Part shown: one piece after another, positions 1-6,889 of the stretch
Position numbering within the stretch: position 1 is the first letter of the stretch
Layout: every line of letters begins with the position of its first letter
Origin: JBFKAV01 sp041621405
GTDB taxonomy: Bacteria; Pseudomonadota; Alphaproteobacteria; Rhodobacterales; Rhodobacteraceae
Direction of reading: 5' to 3'
Assembly: GCA_041621405.1 (NCBI GenBank)
Contig: JBFKAV010000158.1
Span: 1-7,815 of the forward strand
Length of the DNA: 7,815 bases
Made by a program: the position numbers and the translations under genes
The notes under the pieces: model-generated
Database searches by the model: none
What the model saw: the letters and a program-made list of their open reading frames with translations, nothing else
What the model was told of the DNA's origin: nothing

Positions 1-141
1 GATGTCGATGTGGAAGTCGGGGAGGCTGGTCTCCTTGCCGGTCAGCATCTTCAACGCCCGGTTGTAGCGTTCGACCAGCGCCGGGGAGTCCACCGGCACC
101 AGGTTGCCGAACATCAGGCCCTTTTCGATGAGGCGTTTCAT
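1..141 (-). CDS. DUF6638-like conserved protein, N-terminal fragment (partial)
   Basis: The first 47 codons of a minus-strand gene that runs off the left edge. The protein begins MKRLIEKGLMFGNL and continues with VDSPALVERYNRAL, then LTGKE and DFHIDI. I recognise this opening from a conserved Rhodobacterales family that I recall as DUF6638, whose members are several hundred residues long and usually sit beside an AAA ATPase like the one here. No biochemical function is known to me. The ATG overlaps the stop of the 205-aa gene as ATGA, and no good Shine-Dalgarno precedes it (only GAAAG). Its translation is therefore probably coupled to that of the upstream gene. It is the sixth gene of the operon. 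The family name is from memory; the reading frame and start are seen directly. Confidence 0.75.
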   Translation of the reverse strand, partial: MKRLIEKGLMFGNLVPVDSPALVERYNRALKMLTGKETSLPDFHIDI

Positions 142-755
142 TGCTTTCGGCCGAGTTTCTTTCGGAGATAGTTCTCCACATTGCGGAGTTGCTCCGTGAA
201 GTCCTTCCGGAAATCGTCCTCGTCGGTCATTAAGTCGTACAAAATATCACGCTTATTCCGGAGAATTTCTCTATAGGATTGTTGAAGGTCGGGGCTATTG
301 CGGTAGTTTGCGTCAAAATGAAGTTGGATGAATACGAAGAGCTCTCGTTCTAACTCTTTCAGCGGTCTAATTAATTTCGTTAGCTCGGTATCCCAAACAG
401 CGTCCGCCTCGATAAGTATCGCGTCGAGTTCGTTCCGCGATACGGAATGCCGTTCCCAGCGTCGCGAATAGGCAGCGATCACGCCTTGGCGCCTTCTCTG
501 GTCCGCATTCATACCTTCTGCTTCTTCACCTTCTAGTCGCATCTCATCATTCAGCATTGCGGGGTGCCGAACCATGTAAAGGGAATCCCGGTAGCGATAC
601 AGTGCGATTAGAGCCTTTCGAGCAAGCTCGTGATCGGCCTGCCAAACTTGTTGTTCTCGCCAAGTATTTAGACCCAGCCAGGCAATTCTCACCCCAATTA
701 CAGCGACGGTTGCCGTGGCGATGCTTGCTAGTGTCTCCATAGTCGGGGCTGTCAT
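138..755 (-). CDS. 205-aa single-pass membrane protein of unknown function, AT-richer than its neighbours
   Basis: A 205-aa protein starting MTAPTMETLAS. Residues about 6-28 form one hydrophobic helix (METLASIATATVAVIGVRIA and on), followed by a long charged cytoplasmic part rich in Arg, Glu and Leu. Notable segments are WREQQ, ELARKALIALYRYRD, VRHPAM and ELERELFVFIQ. I recognise the general pattern from scattered hypothetical proteins but can assign no function. I chose the ATG at 755 because a strong GGAGGGG/GGAAGGGG site precedes it and the start shares its A with the ATPase stop (TGATG). The frame is open further upstream, but that extension lies inside the ATPase gene and is a shadow. 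The stop overlaps the next gene's start as ATGA. Sampled 60-base stretches are about 40-47% G+C, against about 68% in a sampled ATPase stretch, and A/T-ending codons are common. This suggests acquisition by transfer. Confidence 0.85.
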   Translation of the reverse strand: MTAPTMETLASIATATVAVIGVRIAWLGLNTWREQQVWQADHELARKALIALYRYRDSLYMVRHPAMLNDEMRLEGEEAEGMNADQRRRQGVIAAYSRRWERHSVSRNELDAILIEADAVWDTELTKLIRPLKELERELFVFIQLHFDANYRNSPDLQQSYREILRNKRDILYDLMTDEDDFRKDFTEQLRNVENYLRKKLGRKQ

Positions 756-2695
756 CACCCCTTCCCCTCCAGATACCGCCGCTTGGCCTCTTCCATCCGG
801 CCCATCTCGCGGACCGCGCTCTCGATCGCCGCTTCGTCGGACTTGTCGGCGTAGCGGAACTCGGAATCCGCGTAGCGGTTGATCTCCTGGATTACCATCT
901 CCACCGTGATCGGCCGCATCAGCCCCCGGATCATCTCCGCCTTCTCGTCGTAGGGCTTGGAGAGGAACAGCTCCGGCGTCTCCATCCACTCGTCGGGCAG
1001 CTCGAAGTCCATCGCACGGACCTTCACCGCGTCGGTGATGTTCTTGATCGAGCGGCCGGTGAAGCGGTCGTCGGCCTCCTGGATCGCCTTCAGGTAGGCC
1101 CCGATCTTTGCGATGGTGTCGAGCGGGCCCAGCTTCTTCTCGGTCGCCTCCCAGACCCGGATCAGGCCGTCCTCCTTGGGGCGCGAATGGCTTTCGAACG
1201 AGGCCGCGACCGCCCGCTTGATCTCCTGCGCGGCGTAGAGCTCGTGCTCTCCGAGCGGGATCGCGTGGTTCTTGCCGAGGAGCAGGTGGAGGATGTCGAT
1301 GTAGTCCTCCCGGGTCTGCGGTCCGTCGACCAGGAACCGCGCGCCGGCGCGCTGACGCAAAGCGTCGTCGACGTTCTCGGGGTAGTTCGAGAACATGCCG
1401 AAGCTGCAGTTGCCGCGCACCACGGTGCCCGCGCCCGAGAAGGCCTCCATCAGGACCGCGGTGATCTCCTGCTGGCCGGCCGAGGACTGCCTATCGCCGC
1501 GCTTGCCGGCGATCTGGTCGATGTCGTCGACCGTGCCGAAGCCGATCACCGCGGGGTCCATGACATTGGTGATGAAGGCCTTGGCGTTCTGGCCCGACTT
1601 GCCCTGGTAGCTGTCGACGTTCTCGATCGAGAGGTTCTGGTAGCGGAACGGGTAGCCCGCGACCTGGCAGTACTCGTTCAGGAGCCCCGCCATCATCTGG
1701 ATGAGCGTGGTCTTGCCGGTGCCCGGCTTGCCGTCGCCCATGAAGGTGAAGATGAAGCCGCCCAGCTCGGCGAAGGGGTTAAGGCGGCGCTCGAAGTCGT
1801 AGGCCATCAGCATCTTTGCGAGCCGCATCGCCTGGTACTTGGCGATGTGGTTGCCAACGACCTCGTGTGGCTTCTTGAAGGTCATCACCAGGGCGGCGCC
1901 GCGGCCGCGCCGGGCCGGGGTGAAGCCGGCGATGGTGAAATCGTCGGCCTCCACCCGGTAGCTCGCGCCGGTGAAGGGGGCGAGGCGCGGCTGGCCCTCG
2001 GCGCGGAGTGCTGCCCGCTCCATCAGCTGCTCCGCAAATGCGAGCACGGTGGCGACGAGGAGCGGCTCCTCGGCGGCGTGGAGGGCGAGCTTCTGGTCGA
2101 GCTCCCAGAGCGCGCCGTGAAGCGCGAGTGGCGGGTTGTCGGTAAGCACCTCCTCCACCGTGCCCACCTCGACCGTCCGCTCGCTGGCCTGCGGTGCGAG
2201 CAGGAAGGCGGTGGCGTTGGCGAAGGTGTAGAGGACCGCGAGCGATTCCGCGGCGAGGAGCTCTGAAAACTCGGTGGCGCGGTTCTGCGGCAGGCGGCCC
2301 TCGAGGTTGGCGCGCTTCAGTTCGCTCGCGCCGGTCCGCTCGGCGAAGGCCTCTCCGGCAGCGAGCGCGATCGCGAGCGCCCGGCGCAAGCCCTGCGCAA
2401 CCGTGGCCTGGGTGGGCGAGGTGAGCGGGTCCTCGCCGTCGACCGAGGCGATGCGGTCGAGAAGCCGCACGCCTTCGGGCCGGGCGGTCGAGCGGGTGAT
2501 GAGGCCCGGCGTGGTGGATCGGAACCGCCGCCCTGTCGCCGCGATCCCGGGCGAGCGTTCGGCCTGCGCCGCCTCGGCGCGAGGCTTGGCCAGCCGGGGC
2601 GCGTGATCGATGCCTGTCAGCATTTCGGCGGCGGCCGGGTAGTGCGTGCGGATGTCCTCCTCGCGGAGCTCCATCGTGTCGCGCGGCAGGCTCAT
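755..2695 (-). CDS. AAA-type ATPase, 646 aa
   Basis: A large ATPase with its AAA module in the middle. Residues 1-300 are a family-specific, mostly helical N-terminal region. The Walker A loop is GKPGTGKTT at residues 322-330 (Lys328). The Walker B region is VIGFGTVDDID at 383-393, followed by QIAGKRGD. In standard AAA proteins the matching text is DEID, so the usual catalytic Glu is replaced by Asp391. A sensor-1-like Asn437 lies in MFSNYPENVD, and Arg447, Arg449 or Arg453 in DALRQRAGARF may be the arginine finger. Residues 500-646 form a helical C-terminal part. No signal peptide or membrane segment is visible, so it is probably cytoplasmic. The start is supported by GAGAGGG six bases before the ATG. 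It lies 33 bp after the 378-aa gene and overlaps the 205-aa gene by one base. A remodelling role on the other operon products is inferred; the substrate is unknown. Confidence 0.9.
   Translation of the reverse strand: MSLPRDTMELREEDIRTHYPAAAEMLTGIDHAPRLAKPRAEAAQAERSPGIAATGRRFRSTTPGLITRSTARPEGVRLLDRIASVDGEDPLTSPTQATVAQGLRRALAIALAAGEAFAERTGASELKRANLEGRLPQNRATEFSELLAAESLAVLYTFANATAFLLAPQASERTVEVGTVEEVLTDNPPLALHGALWELDQKLALHAAEEPLLVATVLAFAEQLMERAALRAEGQPRLAPFTGASYRVEADDFTIAGFTPARRGRGAALVMTFKKPHEVVGNHIAKYQAMRLAKMLMAYDFERRLNPFAELGGFIFTFMGDGKPGTGKTTLIQMMAGLLNEYCQVAGYPFRYQNLSIENVDSYQGKSGQNAKAFITNVMDPAVIGFGTVDDIDQIAGKRGDRQSSAGQQEITAVLMEAFSGAGTVVRGNCSFGMFSNYPENVDDALRQRAGARFLVDGPQTREDYIDILHLLLGKNHAIPLGEHELYAAQEIKRAVAASFESHSRPKEDGLIRVWEATEKKLGPLDTIAKIGAYLKAIQEADDRFTGRSIKNITDAVKVRAMDFELPDEWMETPELFLSKPYDEKAEMIRGLMRPITVEMVIQEINRYADSEFRYADKSDEAAIESAVREMGRMEEAKRRYLEGKG
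758..770 (-). promoter_or_regulatory. Ribosome binding site for the 205-aa gene, embedded in the ATPase 3' end
   Basis: Read on the minus strand this is GGAGGGGAAGGGG, ending two bases before the ATG at 755. The same bases encode the last residues (LEGKG) of the AAA ATPase. This purine-rich site decides the start of the 205-aa gene and implies that it is translated from the ATPase message, probably by terminating ribosomes that reinitiate. Confidence 0.7.
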
Positions 2696-2728
2696 GGCTT
2701 CCCTCTCACAGTCGTCTCACGGGCCCGG

Positions 2729-3865
2729 TCAGACATCGCTCAGCACCCGCCCGCCCTGGCCCACCACGAACTTCCGCACCGACTGGAAGCCGGGCGGGCG
2801 TTTCTCGGCCAGCACCTGGTAGGCGCGCTCGGGCAGGATGATGGCGCGTTCGGTGCGGGTCGCGCCGGTATCGACGCCGCGGCCCGAGAACGGATCGAGC
2901 GCGAAGATCTCCCGCTCGACGGTGCCGAACCATCCCGAGCGCTCCTCGGTCACCCGCTCGCTCTCGAGTTCTTCGACCGTCCAGGCCAGTGCCCAGTCCT
3001 CGCCCGCCGGTGCCTTTGCCTCTTCCAGCACCTCGCGGATCGGGCCGGTCTGCAGCGTGAAGGCAGAGGAATACATCGGCCCGACGTGGAACCGGCGCAG
3101 CCGCTTGGGGTGCAGGTCGTCGAAGTCGCGGTCGAAGCCCTGCGCGACCGTCAGGAGCTTCAGCCCCGCCAGCGACTGCGCCACCAGATGCGCCTGAACC
3201 TCGGCCCAGCGCCCGGCATCGCTGGCGAGCGGCCGCCGGCCGGTGTCCTCCACGTGCATCAGGTAGATCGTCGGCAGGTTCACCTGGCTGTCGTAGACCG
3301 CCCAGTGCAGGAGGTAGCCGCCGCGGCCATCGGCGCGCTCGCCCTGCCAGAGGGCCTGCGGATCGTTGCGGGCGTAGAACAGGGGCTCACGCAGGAGCGC
3401 CTCGTAGTAGAGCCGCTGCGAGAGCGCGAACTGCAGCCGGGTGGGGATCTCCAGCTCGCCCACGATCTGCCGCACCATTCGGTCGATCAGCTCCTCGCGG
3501 GGCGGCAGCGCGTCGAGGTGGCGCTCGGCCTGCAGCGTGTCGTTGGCGAGCGTCAGCAGTTCGGCGTGGACCGGGAATCCGCTCTCCACCTTGTCGATGG
3601 TGAGCGCGCCCAGCATCGAACCGGTATCGCGCCCGGCCATCAGATACTTCATCGACAGCACCCGGAAGGTGGCGGCGATTCGGGCCACGTAGGCCGCGAG
3701 GACGCCGGCATCTTCGCGCGAGAGATGGCCGTTCCGCTCCATCTCCGCCGCCACCCGGGCGAGGCGGGCGGTGATGCCCTCGAACTTCCGGAAGTAGCGC
3801 CGGGCGGCGAAGGTGTCGTCCAGCGCGACGTGGTCGCGGGAGAGATTCTCGCTCGCATCGCCCAT
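2729..3865 (-). CDS. Conserved protein of unknown function, 378 aa
   Basis: I recognise this as a conserved Rhodobacterales hypothetical protein but know of no assigned function. It begins MGDASENLSRDHVALDD. Residues 20-160 look helical (for example RKFEGITARLARVAAEMER and the stretch with EELIDRMVRQIVGELEI). Residues 180-380 look like a mixed alpha/beta domain containing WAVYDSQVNLPTIYLMHVED, KRLRRFHVGPMYSSAFT, WALAWTVEEL and FALDPFSGRGVDTG. There is no signal peptide, membrane helix, or evident nucleotide- or metal-binding motif. The start at 3865 is the first ATG of the frame and has only a weak purine-rich site upstream (GAAGCGGG). It sits 53 bp after the small membrane protein gene and 33 bp before the ATPase gene, so it is very probably co-transcribed and may be a partner or substrate adaptor of the ATPase. 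That role is inference from position only. Confidence 0.85.
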   Translation of the reverse strand: MGDASENLSRDHVALDDTFAARRYFRKFEGITARLARVAAEMERNGHLSREDAGVLAAYVARIAATFRVLSMKYLMAGRDTGSMLGALTIDKVESGFPVHAELLTLANDTLQAERHLDALPPREELIDRMVRQIVGELEIPTRLQFALSQRLYYEALLREPLFYARNDPQALWQGERADGRGGYLLHWAVYDSQVNLPTIYLMHVEDTGRRPLASDAGRWAEVQAHLVAQSLAGLKLLTVAQGFDRDFDDLHPKRLRRFHVGPMYSSAFTLQTGPIREVLEEAKAPAGEDWALAWTVEELESERVTEERSGWFGTVEREIFALDPFSGRGVDTGATRTERAIILPERAYQVLAEKRPPGFQSVRKFVVGQGGRVLSDV

Positions 3866-3918
3866 CGCGCTAGCCCGCTTCGCGGCCCGAGGTCACAGGG
3901 TCACCCCCGCCCGTATCC

Positions 3919-4230
3919 TCAGCGCAGCGCATCGCGATCCGCCCCCTTGTCGGTAACGTGCAGCCATTCGCGCCAGAGGCCGCCGAACCGCCCTTGCGCA
4001 AGCCGTCGCGCGGTTTCTCTTCGCTCCTCGTCGTCTGATCTCTTCGCCAGCAGCCAGTACCGGCGTTGGATCGGTCGCACCAGCGCGCCCAGCGCGAGAA
4101 TTGTGAGACCAAAGCAGACGATCGCCGCGGCGTCCCCGCCGCCATCCAGCTTGCCGAGACCGATCAGCATGATGCCCCCGCCGAACAGAACCGCGTAGAT
4201 CACCTGCATCCGAAACGTCTTGGGAAGCAT
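3919..4230 (-). CDS. Small protein with two predicted membrane helices, 103 aa
   Basis: A 103-aa protein. Residues about 8-27 (MQVIYAVLFGGGIMLIGLG) and 34-53 (AAAIVCFGLTILALGALV) are hydrophobic helices joined by a short Gly/Asp turn. A basic and acidic tail of about 50 residues follows (RPIQRR, KRSDDEERRETARR). The positive charges after the second helix suggest a hairpin with both ends in the cytoplasm. I do not recognise the family. The ATG at 4230 is preceded by GAGG nine bases upstream. An alternative start at Met8 would still keep the first helix. It lies 48 bp after the coiled-coil gene and 53 bp before the 378-aa gene. It could be the membrane anchor for the soluble products of this operon, which is inference. 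Confidence 0.8.
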   Translation of the reverse strand: MLPKTFRMQVIYAVLFGGGIMLIGLGKLDGGGDAAAIVCFGLTILALGALVRPIQRRYWLLAKRSDDEERRETARRLAQGRFGGLWREWLHVTDKGADRDALR

Positions 4231-4278
4231 CCTATCGCGCCTCGTTGCATGGTGGAGCGTGGTGGGCTGTCTCCACGA

Positions 4279-5352
4279 TCACGCGCCGTAGAGGTTCTTG
4301 TCGTGCTTCTCGACGATCTCGGCGAACCGCCGGGCGAAGCGTTCGTCGGCCTTGGCCTTCTGCTCCAGGATCTTTCGGGCGAAGACCATGTGGTCCTCGT
4401 GCGCCTCCATCATCTCGGCCATGCGGTCGTTGGTGGCGGTGCCGATCGCGGCCATCGCCGCCTGGGCCTCCTTGTCGGTCTCGACCCCGATCTCGTTGAT
4501 CCGGTGCGCCACGTCCTGCTGCTGGGCGGTCTTCAAGGACTTCGACAGCGCGTCGTAGAGCACCACGCGCTGCTTGGTGTCGGTCTGAAGCTTGTTGATC
4601 AGCACCATCTGGGTCGCCGCCTGGTTCTGCAGCGAGTCGACCCAGGTCTTGCCCTTCTCGATGTAGCGCTCGAGCGTCTGGCTCTTGGCGACCTTCACCT
4701 GCTCCTGCTGCACCAGCTCGTTGTGCCGCGCATTCAGCGCCGCGAGCTCGCTTTCCAGCCGCGTGCGCGCCGCCGCGTCCTGCTCCACGCTGATCTTGTT
4801 CTCCAGCTCGATGATCTTCGGATCCATCGCCTGGATCTCGCCGCGCGCGCTCTCGAGCTCGCCGACGACGCTTTCGCGCTCGGCCAGGGTGTCGCCGAGG
4901 TTGCCCTCGACCCGCTCCTTGTGCTGGTTTAGGACGTCGAGCTGCCCCTGCAGCAGCTTGACGATGATGTCGGACTTCGAGATCAGGTCCTGCAGCTTGT
5001 CGTCGACCGAGGCCACGCGCATCCGCTCCTGCCGCATCGAGTCCGACTTCGCCTTCGAGAAGAAGCCGACGAAGCTTTCCATCGCCGTCTTGTTGCGCAT
5101 CTCGTCGAAATCGCGGCTGAAGCCGGCGGTCACGTCGTCGAGCCCCATGATCAGCTCGGCGATGTTGGCGTTCATCGCCTCGGCGTGGCGCTGCACGTCC
5201 TCGAGCGTCGCGGACTCGATGTCGATCGCAACCTCGCCCGCGGCGAGCCTCGAGCGAGCAGCCTCGATCCGGCTTGTGATCTCGCCGATCTTGGCCTGCG
5301 CCTCGGCCACCTCGGCTTGGCTTTTCTTGATCTGTGCGTCGAAATCGGCCAT
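4279..5352 (-). CDS. Soluble coiled-coil protein, 357 aa, TelA-like in general character
   Basis: First gene of the operon. The 357-aa protein begins MADFDAQIKKSQAEVAEAQA and is almost wholly helical, rich in Ala, Glu, Gln, Lys and Asp, with heptad-like stretches at about residues 5-40, 110-220 and 300-350. There is a compact break at 85-105 (MESFVGFFSKAKSDS). It has no Cys, signal peptide or membrane helix. I recall relatives labelled microtubule-binding protein in databases, which is probably a coiled-coil artefact. The layout, including LQNQAATQMVLINKLQTD near 241-258, recalls TelA (toxic anion resistance) proteins, but I cannot show homology by eye. The start at 5352 is chosen because AAGGGAG lies six bases upstream. 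The open frame continues to an ATG at 5427, but that extension of 25 residues has unrelated composition and covers the predicted promoter. Confidence 0.88.
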   Translation of the reverse strand: MADFDAQIKKSQAEVAEAQAKIGEITSRIEAARSRLAAGEVAIDIESATLEDVQRHAEAMNANIAELIMGLDDVTAGFSRDFDEMRNKTAMESFVGFFSKAKSDSMRQERMRVASVDDKLQDLISKSDIIVKLLQGQLDVLNQHKERVEGNLGDTLAERESVVGELESARGEIQAMDPKIIELENKISVEQDAAARTRLESELAALNARHNELVQQEQVKVAKSQTLERYIEKGKTWVDSLQNQAATQMVLINKLQTDTKQRVVLYDALSKSLKTAQQQDVAHRINEIGVETDKEAQAAMAAIGTATNDRMAEMMEAHEDHMVFARKILEQKAKADERFARRFAEIVEKHDKNLYGA

Positions 5353-5358
5353 CGGAAA

Positions 5359-5365
5359 CTCCCTT
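5359..5365 (-). promoter_or_regulatory. Ribosome binding site of the coiled-coil gene
   Basis: On the minus strand this reads AAGGGAG with a six-base spacer to the ATG at 5352. It is the reason for preferring this start over the ATG at 5427, which lacks a comparable site. Confidence 0.75.
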
Positions 5366-5398
5366 TTCCCGGCGAACCTGCCCCCGCAATGTGGGGAT

Positions 5399-5427
5399 GT
5401 TATGGCAAAATACATCGCCCCAGTCAT
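5399..5427 (-). promoter_or_regulatory. Possible sigma-70-type promoter of the minus-strand operon
   Basis: On the minus strand, ATGACT at 5427-5422 (four of six to TTGACA) and CATAAC at 5404-5399 (four of six to TATAAT) are separated by exactly 17 bases. Initiation would fall near 5392, leaving a leader of about 40 bases before the coiled-coil gene. The area is locally AT-rich in an otherwise GC-rich window. At the predicted initiation point there is a small dyad, CCCC-7-GGGG at 5382-5396, that could be an operator or simply chance. The match is modest and no experiment supports it. Confidence 0.35.
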
Positions 5428-5479
5428 GCGGTTTCGACTTGCTGTTGCAGGGGCGCAAGGCGGCGCCTAGGCTCAGTCG

Positions 5480-6757
5480 ATGAGCCTCGATGCGCGCCTC
5501 TCGGCCGAAGTGGATGCACGACGCGACAGCCTGATCGGGCTGACGCAGGATCTGATCCGGATCCCCACGCTGAACCCGCCGGGGCGGTGCTACCTGGAGA
5601 TCTGCGAGTTTCTCTCCGAGCGGCTGGCGAGGGCCGGGTTCAAGGTCGAGTTGGTCCGGGCCGAGGGGGCGCCGGCCGATAGTGCCAAGCATCCGCGCTG
5701 GAACCTCGTCGCGCGCCGCGAGGGCGCCGGACCCGGTGACTGCGTGCATTTCAACAGCCATCACGACGTGGTCGAAGTGGGCCACGGCTGGACCGTCGAT
5801 CCCTTCGGCGGCGAGCTGAAGGCGGGCCGCATCTACGGCCGCGGCGCCTGCGACATGAAGGGCGGCCTCGCGGCCAGCGTAATCGCCGCCGAGGCTTTCC
5901 TCGCGGCCTGCCCCGAGTTTCGCGGCGCGGTCGAGATCTCGGCCACGGCGGACGAGGAATCCGGCGGCTTCGGCGGCGTCGCCTGGCTGGCACAGCGGGG
6001 CTGGTTCAGCCCCGAACGGGTGCAGCACGTGATCATCCCCGAGCCCCTGAACAAGGACCGCATCTGTCTCGGCCACCGCGGCGTCTGGTGGGCAGAGATC
6101 GAGACAAAGGGGCGGATCGCCCATGGCTCGATGCCGTTCCTCGGCGACTCGGCGATCCGTCACATGGGGGCGGTTCTGGCCGAGATGGAGGAAACGCTCT
6201 ACCCGCTGCTGGCGGGCAAGCGGACGGCGATGCCGGTGGTGCCCGAAGGGGCGAAACAGTCCACGCTCAACGTCAACGCGATCCACGGTGGCGAGCCGGA
6301 GCAGGAGGCCGACTACACCGGCCTGCCGGCGCCCTGCGTCGCCGACCGCTGCCGGATCGTGATCGACCGCCGCTTCCTGATCGAGGAGGACCTTGCCGAG
6401 GTGAAGTGCGAGGTGACCGAGATGCTCGAGCGGGTGAAGGCGCGGCGGGCATCCTTCCAATACGAGGTGCGCGACCTGTTCGAGGTGCAGCCGACCTTGA
6501 CGACCGAGGACGCGCCAATCGTGCGGGCAACGGCTGCGGCGATCGAGCGCGTCCTCGCGCGCCGGCCCGACTACGTGGTCAGCCCCGGCACCTACGACCA
6601 GAAGCACATCGACCGGATCGGCCGGCTTTCGAACTGCATCGCCTACGGCCCAGGCATCCTCGACCTCGCGCACCAGCCCGACGAGTGGGTCGGCGTCGAC
6701 GACATGGCCGACAGCGCCAAGGTCATGGCGCTGGTTCTGGCCGACCTACTGGCCTGA
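5480..6757 (+). CDS. M20-family metallopeptidase/deacylase, ArgE/DapE type
   Basis: A 425-aa, full-length member of the M20 zinc-dependent deacylase family, which includes acetylornithine deacetylase (ArgE) and succinyl-diaminopimelate desuccinylase (DapE). These hydrolyse an N-acyl amide bond in the cytoplasm. The expected metal and catalytic residues are all visible: His94 and Asp96 in NSHHDVV, bridging Asp125 in GRGACDMKGG, Glu159 (general base) and Glu160 in TADEESGG, Glu188 in IIPEPLNK, and His398 in DLAHQPDE. His215 in KGRIAHGSMP matches the conserved His of the lid/dimerisation domain. No signal peptide is present. The ATG at 5480 has only a weak AGG upstream. The gene diverges from the operon on the left (127-bp gap) and converges on an aldehyde dehydrogenase gene. 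The substrate cannot be read from the sequence; a catabolic N-acylated amine or amino acid is as likely as a biosynthetic one. The family call is firm, an exact ArgE or DapE assignment is not. Confidence 0.93.
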   Translation: MSLDARLSAEVDARRDSLIGLTQDLIRIPTLNPPGRCYLEICEFLSERLARAGFKVELVRAEGAPADSAKHPRWNLVARREGAGPGDCVHFNSHHDVVEVGHGWTVDPFGGELKAGRIYGRGACDMKGGLAASVIAAEAFLAACPEFRGAVEISATADEESGGFGGVAWLAQRGWFSPERVQHVIIPEPLNKDRICLGHRGVWWAEIETKGRIAHGSMPFLGDSAIRHMGAVLAEMEETLYPLLAGKRTAMPVVPEGAKQSTLNVNAIHGGEPEQEADYTGLPAPCVADRCRIVIDRRFLIEEDLAEVKCEVTEMLERVKARRASFQYEVRDLFEVQPTLTTEDAPIVRATAAAIERVLARRPDYVVSPGTYDQKHIDRIGRLSNCIAYGPGILDLAHQPDEWVGVDDMADSAKVMALVLADLLA

Positions 6758-6760
6758 AGG

Positions 6761-6783
6761 CTGGGGGGCTGTCTGCCCCCCAG
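6761..6783 (+). terminator. GC-rich hairpin just after the M20 gene
   Basis: CTGGGGGGC (6761-6769) pairs perfectly with GCCCCCCAG (6775-6783) around the loop TGTCT. It starts three bases after the stop codon. There is no T-run; ACCCCCC follows instead. It would protect the 3' end or pause polymerase rather than act as a textbook intrinsic terminator. Similar G-rich/C-rich hairpins are, from memory, common behind genes in Rhodobacterales. Confidence 0.55.
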
Positions 6784-6812
6784 ACCCCCCGACGGTACTT
6801 GGAACAAGAGGA
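6784..6812 (+). repeat. 29-bp gene-end element, copy 1 (CCCCC...CGGTACTT...ACA.GAGGA)
   Basis: It directly follows the hairpin behind the M20 gene. It matches the element at 6953-6981, read on the other strand, at 21 of 29 positions. The shared core runs CCCCC, then CGGTACTT, then ACA, then GAGGA with identical spacing. I recall similar CCCCC-GGTATTT-type sequences downstream of many Rhodobacterales genes, so this is probably a dispersed intergenic repeat. Confidence 0.5.
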
Positions 6813-6889
6813 GGCGCGCATTCAGGGTCGGTTAGCCGGAATCGATGAAAGTCCAAGCGCGGTACAGGCTGCGGAGCCGATGACCGCAC

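Noticed and set aside
756..989. N-terminal extension of the 205-aa gene back to an ATG at 989.
   Set aside because: The extension lies inside the ATPase coding region in another frame, is Arg/Gly/Asp-rich shadow sequence, and the ATG at 755 has a strong ribosome binding site.
1187..2266. Plus-strand open frame of 359 codons opposite the ATPase gene.
   Set aside because: The translation is rich in Val, Leu, Glu, Gly and Arg without recognisable motifs, and it lies wholly inside the ATPase gene, whose Walker motifs are unambiguous.
2603..4198. Plus-strand open frame of 531 codons opposite the 378-aa and two-helix genes.
   Set aside because: Same kind of GC-driven antisense shadow. Its His/Arg/Gln/Leu-rich translation has no domain, and the minus-strand genes fit the operon spacing and ribosome binding sites.
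5353..5427. N-terminal extension of the coiled-coil protein by 25 residues to an ATG at 5427.
   Set aside because: No Shine-Dalgarno precedes that ATG, the added residues are unlike the helical protein, and an excellent AAGGGAG site lies before the ATG at 5352.
4232..6673. Very long open frame (813 codons) on the minus strand opposite the M20 gene and running through the coiled-coil gene.
   Set aside because: It is a shadow. It overlaps two genes with clear family or coding evidence, its translation is low-complexity and rich in Arg, Ala, Gly and Asp, and it has no family motif. Long antisense frames are expected at this G+C.
6870..6888. Small inverted repeat TGCGG-9-CCGCA in the convergent spacer.
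   Set aside because: A 5-bp stem with a 9-base loop is expected by chance in GC-rich sequence and nothing else supports it.
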